A stretch of DNA of 64,000 bases from Capsicum annuum (taxonomy: Eukaryota; Streptophyta; Magnoliopsida; Solanales; Solanaceae). Numbering within the stretch: the first letter of the stretch is position 1; each line of letters begins with the position of its first letter. Under the pieces are notes generated by a model. It was not told the origin of the DNA. It saw only the letters and a program-made list of their open reading frames with translations, and did no database searches. This document shows positions 32,375 through 42,012 of this stretch, in pieces. The translations under genes were made by a program, and so were the position numbers. Location: assembly GCF_002878395.1 (NCBI RefSeq), contig NC_061118.1, forward strand, positions 872,286-936,285. Direction: 5' to 3'.

Positions 32375-35300
32375 TCAGAAGCACCAACGGCAGCAGGAGA
32401 ATGAGCTTGGTAAATGGCCAGTTTTGCGAATGTATTCTGCTTGCTTCTCTATTTTTACAGCATGTTTGTTTCTCCTGGCTTCTGCTGCTGCCAGTTTCTC
32501 TTCGGCTTTGTGTCTCACCGCAGCTAGCTTGTTCATTAGCTTGTCTTGTGCGAGCGCCTTCATCTTTTCTACCTCCACCTGAAAGCTAAGAATATTTAGT
32601 TCACGAAAAGTTCAGATCATGTTGATCAACGAGTTTTAGTGAAATGTTGTTGCTTCTTGTTCATGCAGATTCAAGTTCAGTTACATTGTATGCAGCCGAA
32701 TACGTAACAGACCAGAGACAACAAATATGAATATGAGGTACATATCGTGAACCTCAATTACAATTTTATCCATGGCGAAGGGAGAATGTGAAGAGCAGTT
32801 TTAGTTTTATCGGTTCTCTATAAATTTGCACTAAATCACAAAACAAATAAAAACATGTAACATCGACAGAGAAAACCTGTAAGTCATCTGTTTCTGGTGC
32901 AGAAAGTGAATTTTGTATTGTGTAGGTGACTGAACTAGAAGCATGATGCTTGATCGCGCAAAAGATAATTACCTCATTTTTCTTCATCTCAGCTTCTGTC
33001 TTTGCTTGTTGATGATTTTCCCATGCTTGTATCTTGATTTCTTCTCGTTTAAACCTGGAGAAAGATAACTAACAAGTCATACGCTATATAGCAAATTGAA
33101 AGAAGCAATTTAATAGAAAACCGACATAAGCTAACATTGGCAATCAGCATTTATCAACTAATAGTAGTAGGTTAGTCGAGTGTTCTCGTACTTCTAGCAG
33201 TATGACTTTGGTATAGCGTAGTTTTTTCCTCTTTTCTTCGTTTCTTTTCTCTTTCCAATGTGTATCAATATTTGTTGCTACATTTGTTTTGTGCATCGTT
33301 ATTTAGTTGTCTCTTTTTCTCTCCTACTTCTCCGCTTTTTTTGGCTGAGGGTCTATCGGAGACAGCCTCTCTTCCTGCAAAGGTACATCCTACCCTCCGC
33401 AGACCCCACTTGAGGGATTACACTCGGTATGATTTTTTTTATAACAGCATAGCTGTCATTAATGAGGCTCCAAGGAGGTCCCGCGAATAACCTAGCTTGA
33501 CTTATAACTATATTCTAAACTACGACCAAAAGGCTCGTGAACTAAAATAAGATTTCTAATATCCCGGAAATACCTGGCCAAGTATTTCGCTTTCTCTGCA
33601 TCCTCCCAAGAAGCCGCACGTGCCTCGGTGAGAGTTGTATTTGGTTGGTCTTGCTTATCAGTTTTCAGCAGGCTCAATGCATTTCTATCCTCACCATCTT
33701 TGCTAGCCCAGGCGGCTATATTCATCTTACCAAGTTTAGTTCCAAGTGCCATGATTTCTCTACGAGTTTTCATCTGTAATTCCTGGTCAGACAACTCATT
33801 TATACGAGCATCCAAATTATCATTTGAAGGACGAAAAGGAGAGGAAGCTGGTGCAGCTCCTGGAGTTGATGGCCGAGAAGAAGTTGGGCTGCGAGTTGGT
33901 GTTGTTGCTCTCACGGGTGTCCCTGTCCTCGAAGGCTCCTGGCTTGCAATTGGAGTCATTTCTGTGCCCATATCTCTCATCGAGACTGACCTAGCAGTCG
34001 ATGGTGGGGGAATAACAGTTGCACTATGTATCGAAACAGATGAATCATGACGACTCAAATTTACTGCAAAAATATACAACCGTTTATCATCTTGCATCCA
34101 AAAGTTCATCATATTTCAACGATTTACTGTGGACGACCATGACTCAAGTAAGACGCAAATGCACCATAAAGCTTAAGTTCCATGCTTATAGTAATTATTC
34201 ATATCTCTCTACCAATATATCTATCTATTACAGTTGGTATATAGAATATTGTTCATCAAAATTAGTCTTACTTGCTGATTGTCCGATGGAATTTTCAATC
34301 ATGAGCACTGGCTTCGCATATGATTCAGCAATTGGGTGCGGCTCAGCCTCCCAACTCACAAACTTCTGAACTCCGCTGTCCTTCGGTTGGCCTGAGTCTA
34401 TCTGTTTTGTGTCGACAGGATCCTCATAAGGAACCAATTTTTGATCAGGAACCTCAACTACAACTTTTGTAGATTGTTGTCGATAGCCATATCCAGAATG
34501 ACTAGTCTTACGAGATCCAACAACTTGACTGCTCTGTCCAGTCCTCGGTCTGTTAGATGTCGGGCTTGCTATCCATTTTTGCGCATCATCCCATTTGGAA
34601 CGGGCAGGTTTCGAGAAATGACCTAGGGGCACTCTCTGTGCAGCCCGCTCGGCCTTTTGAAATTCAAATAGCGGAGATATAGCACTAACATTAACATCGA
34701 TTCCACTATTACAGTCCAAAATACTGTCATCTTGAGACCTAATTCTTGTACCGACCAAAGAATGATCTTTGATTCTCATGTCGTTATTCATCTCCAAGGA
34801 CATTGACGAATCAACTGCTAAGGAAGTCGAACTCTCAGGAACAACAGTTACAACATTTACATCTTTGCAATTCTCCAAATTACAACCTGTTAAACAAAAA
34901 ACAAGTACTTCAATTCAAACTAACGAAGTGCGTAAACAAGCCAATAGCAGATCATGCCTATCTTCTTCTTTTTAGAACTTCAGCGAAGCAGACCATGCCT
35001 ATCTTTACAACATTTTACGCCTTTCAAGTTAGAAATTAGACAACAACAGAACTGAAAGAAGTTGATATTCAAGAAAATACAGATCAGTCTACTTTAAAAT
35101 CGTACGCAATAAAGCAATAAATAAGGACACCCTCCAAGTACAAATATCATTGTTTCAGACTTCGTCTTACTTTCCTTTTTAGTCCATTTCAGAAAGAATG
35201 CCTCTGTCCTTTTTTGACAACTCATTAATTTCCACTTTCCACAGTACACATTTAAGACCGCAAGATTAAATGATATTTTGGTACATTCTACATATCTTTA

Positions 35301-37224
35301 GTGACCTATGTTGCTCAGACTCTTCAAAATGTCATCGCGGGGGTGTGTCGGATCCTTCAAAGTAGTGCATTTTTGAAGGATCCAACACTGGTGCAACAAC
35401 ATTTTTGGAGAGTCCAAGCAACTTAGGTTTTAGACTAAACTTTAGTCTAAAACCACAAGATTCAAAAGTTCTATTTTTTTTCTAACTTTCTTTAACTCCG
35501 TGTCAAGTCAAAACCAGACATACAAATTGAAACAAAGAGACTGTACAAAACGTCAATGCATTACTATACCGGAGTCATGAATCTCAGGCAAATGAGATCT
35601 CAACGACAACGTAGCAGATTCAAGATCTTGATCTTCTACTACATCATCCTTTCCTTCTTGTTTTCTCTTCTTTTCTGCTCCGAGTAGCATAGACCTCAGC
35701 TTCCTAGGAGACAGCTACAACAAAACAAACAGAACGTTTCTTTTTCAAACAAAAGGAGAATATTGCAAGAAGTAGAAAAACAAACAAACAAACAAAACCA
35801 ACAACATCTAAAGTAGGAAAAGCCCAAATGTAATGAAAATGAAATATCAATACATTGGGGAAAGAGAAAGTGAAAAAAATTGCTTTCAACTCAGATCAAA
35901 AGTGAGAAAAAAAGCAACTTTTTTCTTTACTGAAAATTGGTTATGTAAGAGAAAAGAAACAAAAATATAATGAACTAAGTAGTACACTAACTCACAATCC
36001 AGATCACGAAAGGGTTGCTTGGATAGTAAACACCCTTCACCGCTAATCCCAAGGTTGCAAGGTTCAGTCTTTTGTACTCTACCCTTACTCTATTGTCACT
36101 GATTCAGCTAGATTAACAAGCTGACAACGTCAAAAATTACCTAGATCCTAAAGGGGTTGCTCGGATAGTAAACACCCTCCACCTCCAATATTGAGGCTGT
36201 GGGATCGAGTCACCAAAAACCAAAAAGGGTGGGAACTAAAAATGAATAACTCAGATCACAAAGGGTTGCTCGGACAGTAAACAACCTCCACCTCCAATAC
36301 TGAGTTTGTGGATTCGAGTCACCAAGAACCAAAAAGGGTGGGAGCTAAAAAAACATAAAACCTCGGATCAAAAAAGGTTGCTCGCATGCTAAACACCCTC
36401 CACCTCCAACCAAGATTGTAGGTTCGAGTCACCAAGGAAATCACAAAAGTGAGTAAAAAAGCAAACTTTTACTCCATTGTTCAAGATTCAAGCTCACAAT
36501 GTCAATTTTCCCTTGAAAAACTAAAACCCCACATTGAAGAAAGTAAAAAGGAAACAAAATTGCTTACAACCCAAACCACAAAGTGAGTAAAAATGCAAGA
36601 AAATTAACAACTAAGCAGTAGTACATAGCGCATCAATGTTTGTACTTTTACTCCATTGTTCAAGATTCAACCTCAAAATGTCAATTTTCCCTTGAAAACA
36701 AAAACCCCACAATGAAGAAAGTAAAAAAGAAAACAAAATTGCTTACAGCCCAAACCACAAAGTGAGCAAAAAAGCAAGAAAATTTAACAACTAAGCAGTA
36801 GTACAAAATGCATCAATGTTTGTACTTTTACTCCATTGTTCAAGATTCAACCTCAAAATGTCAATTTTCCCTTGAAAACAAAAACCCCACATTGAAGAAA
36901 GTGAAAAGGAAACAAAATTGCTTGCAATCCAAACCACAAAGTGAGTAAACAAGCAAGAAAACTAACAACTAATCAGTAGTACATAATGCATCAATGCTTG
37001 TACTTTTACTCCATTTTCACTATTCTCCAAGATTCTAAGCACATAATTTCAAGATTCCAATCACCAAGCATATAAAGAAACATATTAAACAACTAAGTAG
37101 TATTGCATAATACATCAAGATTTGTACTTTTACTACATTAATGACAGATTTTTCAAGATTAACAAAGCTAACAATGTCAATTTTTTACCTGTAAATTTCT
37201 CTTGTCAATTCTTTCATACTCCAT
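32375..37224 (-). CDS. Remorin family protein (long N-terminal region, group 6-like)
   Basis: Six exons, transcribed leftwards: 37189-37224, 35570-35714, 34272-34886, 33574-34063, 32973-33054, 32375-32578; phases agree throughout and give 523 residues. Arabidopsis At2g02170 is of similar length and also begins MDYERI; here MEYERIDKRNLQ. Seen: basic LSPRKLRSMLLGAEKKRK near residues 13-30; a long disordered, Ser/Thr/Pro-rich middle with TPVRATTPTRSPTSSRPSTP; then the remorin C domain from about residue 400 (LTEARAASWEDAEKAKYLAR, FKREEIKIQAWENHQQAK, VEKMKALAQDKLMNKLAAVR, YIRKTGHLPSSFSCCRWCF). The coiled-coil domain and C-terminal cysteines, which can be acylated, anchor remorins to plasma-membrane nanodomains. 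Family roles include immunity and transport scaffolding; the specific role here is unknown. Confidence 0.94.
33340..33432 (+). mobile_element. RTE LINE tail fragment in remorin intron 4
   Basis: ggctgagggtctatcggaga, cagcctctcttcctgcaaag, gtacatcctaccctccgcag, accccacttgagggattaca. Confidence 0.75.
35311..35427. mobile_element. Palindromic MITE in remorin intron 2
   Basis: ctatgttgctcagactcttc at the left, gagagtccaagcaacttag at the right; internal gtgtgtcggatccttcaaag pairs with ttgaaggatccaacactg. Same family as 12070-12185. Confidence 0.85.
35998..36445 (+). repeat. Four tandem tRNA-like repeat units in remorin intron 1
   Basis: Each unit of about 115-125 bp has agatcacaaagggttgctcg, gatagtaaacaccctccacc, tccaatactgaggttgtggg, ttcgagtcaccaa. 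The gctcgga-gtaaaca and ggttcgagtc parts resemble A and B boxes of RNA polymerase III promoters, so the unit is probably a tRNA-derived SINE head. Starts near 36000, 36143, 36250 and 36362. Confidence 0.7.
36448..37190. repeat. Tandem array of about 180 bp units next to remorin exon 1
   Basis: ttgtacttttactccattgt, tcaagattcaacctcaaaat, gtcaattttcccttgaaaac, aaaccccacattgaagaaag recurs near 36465, 36643, 36825 and (partly) 37003. The final diverged unit, tcaagattaacaaagctaac-aatgtcaattttttacc, runs into the exon 1 splice donor at 37187-37188. Confidence 0.85.
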
Positions 37225-37295
37225 TTTTACCTTGCTCCTTCTTGTGACATTGAAAAAAAGAGTGAAAATTATAGTAGTATAATGAGAATGAGAGT

Positions 37296-37352
37296 GTAAT
37301 GGGTGTGGGGGTGGGGGTGGGGGTGGGGAGTGGGGGTGGGGTGGGTGAATCT
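37296..37352 (+). promoter_or_regulatory. G-rich tract upstream of the remorin gene
   Basis: Repeats of gggggt and gggtgg over about 55 bp, 75-125 bp upstream of the remorin ATG and on the opposite strand. It could form a G-quadruplex or act as a purine/pyrimidine promoter element; function is inferred only from position. Confidence 0.45.
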
Positions 37353-37486
37353 TGTCAATATCAAAATGGACAAAAATAAGACTGATATAAGTTGTCCCTA
37401 CACTTTTCTGTTCCTTTTGACTGAAAAATTATTGTTATCCCATTAAAGAAACTTTCAAAGATTCTATTACTAAGTTCTAAGCGTAA

Positions 37487-37675
37487 AGATCTGGTGTACT
37501 AAAGTTATTGCTATACATGATATTTGGGAAAGAGTCTCATCGGGTGTATTATATGCAGTCTTATCTTGTATTTCTGCTAGAGGCTTTTTCCGAGGCTTAA
37601 TCTGTGACCTCCTGCTCGTATACCAGCAATTTTATCGGTTATTCAAGGCTCCCTTCACTCCAAGGAAGGCTCCCC
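37487..37675 (-). mobile_element. TS/SolS-type SINE, diverged
   Basis: Minus strand: aagggagccttgaataaccg, aggaggtcacagattaagcc, ctctagcagaaatacaagat, aagactgcatataatacacc, gatgagactctttcccaaat. Corresponds over its whole length to the SINE at 20657-20837. Confidence 0.8.
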
Positions 37676-37765
37676 TTCTGCTAAGTTTTAAGTATTTGGA
37701 TACACATCTTTTTATCTTGTATTATTATTGTTATTGAACGGACAAAAATAAGCAATACCACAAAC

Positions 37766-38362
37766 TGTTAGAGGTGTGATCCGAATTTTGTTAGTCCAGC
37801 TTTGAAAGTTTTGTGGTGCGACCCATATTTAAGTGCAATTAGTGAGTCGGTTTTGGATTATTCAGAAATTATGTCATTCTCCACATTGTACTCTTCTCCT
37901 TCTTTCATGGTGAAATTCCTTTGCCTCTGTTCGTGGTTTTTCCCACAAGGGTTTTCACGTAAATCTGTGTGTTGTTTTTGTCTTTTTCTTTTACTTGTGA
38001 TTTGCTTTTCTATCTGAACCATAACACAAACAAAAGAAAAACGAGAAGAACACATTGATTTTACATGAAAATCATTGCTGGAAAAAACCACGAGCAGAGG
38101 AGGAGGAAATTTACTATAATGGAAAGGAATACAAAAAAGAGACAAAAGCCTCAATGACCCACTGAATCGCACTTATATAATACGCGCATATAAATAAATT
38201 GTAAGCCCAAAAACATACAGATCCATACAGGTCTATATGGTTCCATACTATCGGCCCAATCCCTCTGCTACTACCACAGACCCCCAAAAAAATCTCCAAT
38301 ATGGGTCGCACCGCAAACGTTTTAGGGCCGGATCAACACAATTCCGATCACAAATTCTAACA
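37766..38362. mobile_element. Two copia-like LTRs in inverted orientation
   Basis: The plus-strand copy (37766 to about 38016) starts tgttagaggtgtgatccgaa and has gtggtgcgacccatatt and ttttcccacaagggttttca. The minus-strand copy (38362 down to about 38018) starts tgttagaatttgtgatcgga and has gcggtgcgacccatattgga and cgtggttttttccagcaatg. The 3' ends meet at about 38017 with no internal domain. The plus copy has an internal deletion of roughly 90 bp. LTR identity is inferred from the TG start and Solanaceae copia-like sequence. Confidence 0.7.
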
Positions 38363-38416
38363 ATTACTATTTTGTTCGTCCAACAATACTTGTTCACTAT
38401 ACTAAAAACAGATGTC

Positions 38417-38744
38417 GAAAAATATTTATATCCAGTACTCCTGAATTATGATCAAATTTGCTACGACGCACTCCAACGTTATGGGGCCCTATTACCCCCG
38501 AAATAAATTTTAACATATTTTTGTTATTCTTTTTTAGCTGGCGTGTCACCTTTTGTCAATATTTTTAGGAGACGTATCACCTTTGATGTGGACCTCATTT
38601 TATGTGATAAAAGTGTCACGTTAGCACAAAAGGGTGACAAAAATACGCTAAAATTGAGTTCGAGAAGTAATAGGACTCCTGTGAAGTTGGAGTGTGTCGT
38701 AAAAACTTTGATCATAGTTCGGAGGAGTACTAAATGCTTATCTC
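38417..38744. mobile_element. Foldback element, family A copy 3
   Basis: Left atccagtactcctgaattatg, tgctacgacgcactccaacg, ccctattacccccgaa; right ttgagttcgagaagtaatag, gaagttggagtgtgtcgta, agtactaaatgcttatctc. Arms pair over more than 100 bp. No clear target duplication. Confidence 0.8.
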
Positions 38745-38805
38745 TTGAAAAATTAATACATAGTTTACCTTTTCTATTCATTCTACACTTCCTATTAAAT
38801 ACTAT

Positions 38806-39012
38806 TCAGACCGTTTGATGAGAGGAATAAAGGATAACTAATCCCGAGGATAATTTTAGAATGAACTTATTTCATGTTTGATTGGGATAAAATCATGGAA
38901 TAACTCATTCCGAGATCAATTATCTTGAATTGTAGTGTTATTTGTGTCCTTTCTGGATGGTAGAATAACTAATCCCGGGATAGTTAATCTCGGGATAGCT
39001 AGTTTTCCAACA
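38806..39012. mobile_element. MITE with ggataactaatcccg dyads
   Basis: aggataactaatcccgagga at the left and gaataactaatcccgggata, atctcgggatagctag at the right form inverted blocks; ends read like cgtttgatgag and caacaaaacga. Probably a hAT-type MITE; target duplication not resolved. Confidence 0.5.
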
Positions 39013-39126
39013 AAACGAACCCTAAATTTATTATATTCAAAGAGTGATATAGTAAAATTATCCATGTTATTTACTGTTTGTTAATCAGTATGGACGGAGG
39101 GGGTACTTAGTTCAAATGGATATACT

Positions 39127-39374
39127 CCCTCGTTCACTTTTATTTATCATATATTAACTCACATCCATTAAGAAAATAATTACTGACGTGATTATTTTAC
39201 CATACTACCGTTATTAATGAATATTTAGTATTATATCTTGAAAATAATTTGGAGCATAAACAATTAATACTAGGCTAATTTTTTTTTCTTTTTTATCTCT
39301 TATTATATGCTAAAAGTGACAAGAAAAATAAATCTTGGTTTTAGAAATAAGTAGTAAAAGTAAATGAAAGAAGT
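39127..39374. mobile_element. Stowaway-like MITE
   Basis: Starts actccctcgttcacttttat and ends agtaaaagtaaatgaaagaagta, a diverged version of the ctccctccgt inverted end of Stowaway elements. Confidence 0.55.
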
Positions 39375-40025
39375 ACATATTTTTGTTTTGTGTTAGTAAA
39401 AAACAATCTAACATCCGACGTAGTGATAAAGTTTGTATACACTTAACTCACTTTATACTTTATTTATGAAATTTTATCGAGTATGTTGTTATTATTATAG
39501 TAATAAAGAGAAAATGGCCAAAAAAAAATCTAATCTTTAGCCCAAATCCCAATTACACACCTATACTTTGTGGGGATCTTATGGCCCCCTGAATATTTAA
39601 AAAATGGAATATTAACATCCCTAAAGGCTGACATGGCAAGAGAGTGCATTTCACTCTCTCTTGAGAGAGTGAGAACAATGAAAATTATATATTAAAAATT
39701 TATTTTAAATATTTTTTATATAAATATATATAATTTCAATTATTGTTTTTTCTTATTCTTTTCGTTTGTCTTCTTCTTCTCTTTCTCAAAACAAAAAATT
39801 ACAAGAACCCATTAATGGCGTTCCTCATCTTCTTCATCTCCAATTTCATTATCTTTCTCTATTTTTTTTGAACTCATTAATAAAAATTATATTATCATAT
39901 CACTTAAATTTTTCACTATCAGTACAATTACTAATGAAATTATAACTGTTAGCAAGTGGATTCTTCACTTTCTGAATCTTTCAATCAAAAATATCAAATT
40001 TTTACTTCAAATTTTCCGTAGAAAA

Positions 40026-40500
40026 ATGTCAGGTGGAGTTGGTTCATCTAGTGACATTAGTTTGCCCAAAGATGAAAATTTCCACTACATCAAATCCCCT
40101 AGTCACTAACAATATGGAGGAATTTTCAATTTACGACAGCTCAACATGTGGTTAAATTTGAAGATCTCGCCTTCGTATTATTCTCCCTTATTTACATCTT
40201 CTTCCTCTCCAAAATTGCCTTCCCAAAAATTTCATCTAAAACAAATCCTCCGATTTTCAACAACAAAATTCTAAATCTGTACGTTTCTATTGGAGCCCTT
40301 ATAGGATTATTCCTCCAATAGTCTATATATTCGAAGGAATTTACGAGTGCGATAAAGAAGGTATCAAAGCAACAACACCACATATTTTCTTGCTTGCCAG
40401 TCATTTTTTTATGGAAGGTGTTACTTTTAATAGTATATTTTCGTTGCCCATAAGAGTTTTTGTTCTGGTTTTATATAATTCGAGAATATTAAAGCATATA
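40026..40500 (+). pseudogene. Captured fragment of a multi-pass membrane protein gene (DUF7733-like)
   Basis: Read in three frames, the segment gives MSGGVGSSSDISLPKDEN, then LAFVLFSLIYIFFLSKIAF, ILNLYVSIGALIGLFLQ, and MEGVTFNSIFSLPIRVFVLV. These are in the order of a plant-specific membrane protein family that I recall as DUF7733; I could not search to confirm. At least two frameshifts and a stop (taa at about 40107) interrupt it, and introns seem absent at the joins, so it may derive from spliced sequence. Confidence 0.6.
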
Positions 40501-40521
40501 CATGGTGAAAATAAGATGGAT

Positions 40522-40612
40522 ACTTCAATTTCTTGGGGCTATTATGACTATTTCTTTCTATATGACCAAGATCTTCACAACGGTAACACTTGTTCCTCAT
40601 CTCCAATTTCAT
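40522..40612 (-). pseudogene. Captured zinc-knuckle fragment of an RS2Z-type splicing factor gene
   Basis: The minus strand encodes NKCYRCEDLGHIERN followed by SHNSPKKLK. The RS2Z32/33 family has [20 protein letters not shown] at its second zinc knuckle. Here one cysteine is replaced (ERNS for ERNC), so the knuckle is broken. It lies antisense to, and directly after, the membrane-protein fragment. Confidence 0.6.
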
Positions 40613-40949
40613 TATTGGTGGCTCTCCGGTTGTCGGAATAATGAAAGACGGGAAATTTACAAAAGGGGAAAAGAGAAAAGAGAATGGAAAAGGGAAGAGA
40701 AAAGGGAAATATTAAAGAAAAAAATAATTATTATTTTTTATAATAAAAATCAAAAATTACGTGAAAATATTATGTGGCATTACATGGCACACGCGTGGTG
40801 CTCACTCTCCAATACACGTTGGTATGAGTTTTTAAGGGGTTAATAGTTTCACTTTTAAATAGTACAGGGGGTCATAGGACCCCCCGTAAAGTATAAGTGT
40901 GTAGTTGAGATTTGGGGTAAAGGTTGGACGGGTTTTTGACCATTTTCTC

Positions 40950-41587
40950 TAATAATAAATAATGTCATTTAGACCAATAATAAATAGTGGGGTGCTCGTA
41001 AAATATAGCACGATAAAAGAGTTCGCTACGAAAGATTCTTGAATCAATCACGATTATTGTATATGATCCATTTTCGACTATTAGATGTAGTATAAATTTT
41101 ATTTCATAATTAATTTAAGACATTTCATCTTATTCAATTTAAATTGAGATTATTTTATTCAATCTTTATGTGGGATAAATTAATTTAGATATAAACTAAA
41201 TCAGTCAAAAAATTATAATTTCAGGATAATTTAATTTGCTTACCAACTATCCTAAGGACTTGTACATTTATGACAATATTACTCTTGTACAACTCAAACT
41301 GACATGATTGTAATTAAAATCCGACAAGGATAAGAAAACGTGATTACTGGATTCTAATATGTTCATCGAGATATCATATGATTAAATTTCTCGCCATGTT
41401 CAGCTGATCTCCTCGAGTCGAACGATATTGGAGACCACGTGTTCGAAATAGACCTACCATTTAACGTACGCATGCCATCTAATTTTTATTTTTATATGTT
41501 CGTCGTCCCTCGACCCCTCGCCCACCTTTTCTATCTATCGTTAGATTAGAAGTATAACAAGTACCGAAACTCGATGAACCTCTAAAA
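40950..41587. other. Intergenic DNA
   Basis: AT-rich; no element or gene recognised. Confidence 0.55.
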
Positions 41588-41822
41588 ACTCCTCCATCTA
41601 TTTCTTTATAAATCCTCCTTTTGTGTCTTAATTTTATTCCTAAATAATTATATGTTTAAGTCTTTAAAAATACTTTGATCATAATCTTTTTAATATACTG
41701 ATGAGTTTAAATATAAATCATAAAATTTAATCAGGGGTAAATTGGTAAAGTAACATTTATTTTTTTTAGTAAGTAGTTTATTAAAAAGTGTGACCGCCAA
41801 ATTAAGAATGGAGGGAGTACTA
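41588..41822. mobile_element. Stowaway-like MITE, weakly supported
   Basis: The right end attaagaatggagggagta is a good Stowaway-type terminus; the left end actcctccatctattt is diverged. Confidence 0.4.
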
Positions 41823-42012
41823 CATTGACAATTTTACCCCTAAATAACAAAACGTGGCTATTATATTTCTAGCCGGCCATTTTTTTTTAAAAAATAAATA
41901 AAGAGTCAAAATTTAAATAGAACGAAAATTTAAATTAATTTCGGTACCAAAAAGGAAATTGCCAAATTGAGCTCCGATTTCCTTTTTCAATTTCAGTTAA
42001 ATTTCTCCGGCG

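Larger units (their letters stand above)
39508..40949. mobile_element. Mutator-like element carrying host gene fragments (Pack-MULE)
   Basis: Terminal inverted repeats of about 100 bp start gagaaaatggccaaaaa on the left and, inverted, gagaaaatggtcaaaaac on the right. They share ccaaatc-caa-tacacac-tatacttt and cccctgtac/ccctgaat. Target duplication tagtaataaa (39498-39507) / taataataaa (40950-40959), nine of ten identical. The 1.44-kb interior has no transposase but holds pieces of two plant genes, annotated separately. Termini, TIR length and duplication size fit Mutator-like elements. Confidence 0.85.

Noticed and set aside
33628..34050. 140-residue plus-strand frame in remorin exon 4
   Set aside because: Antisense to a well-supported exon with proper splice sites and remorin similarity.
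38543..38818. Frame across foldback element copy 3
   Set aside because: Arises from the inverted-repeat arms, similar frames occur in the other copies at different phases.
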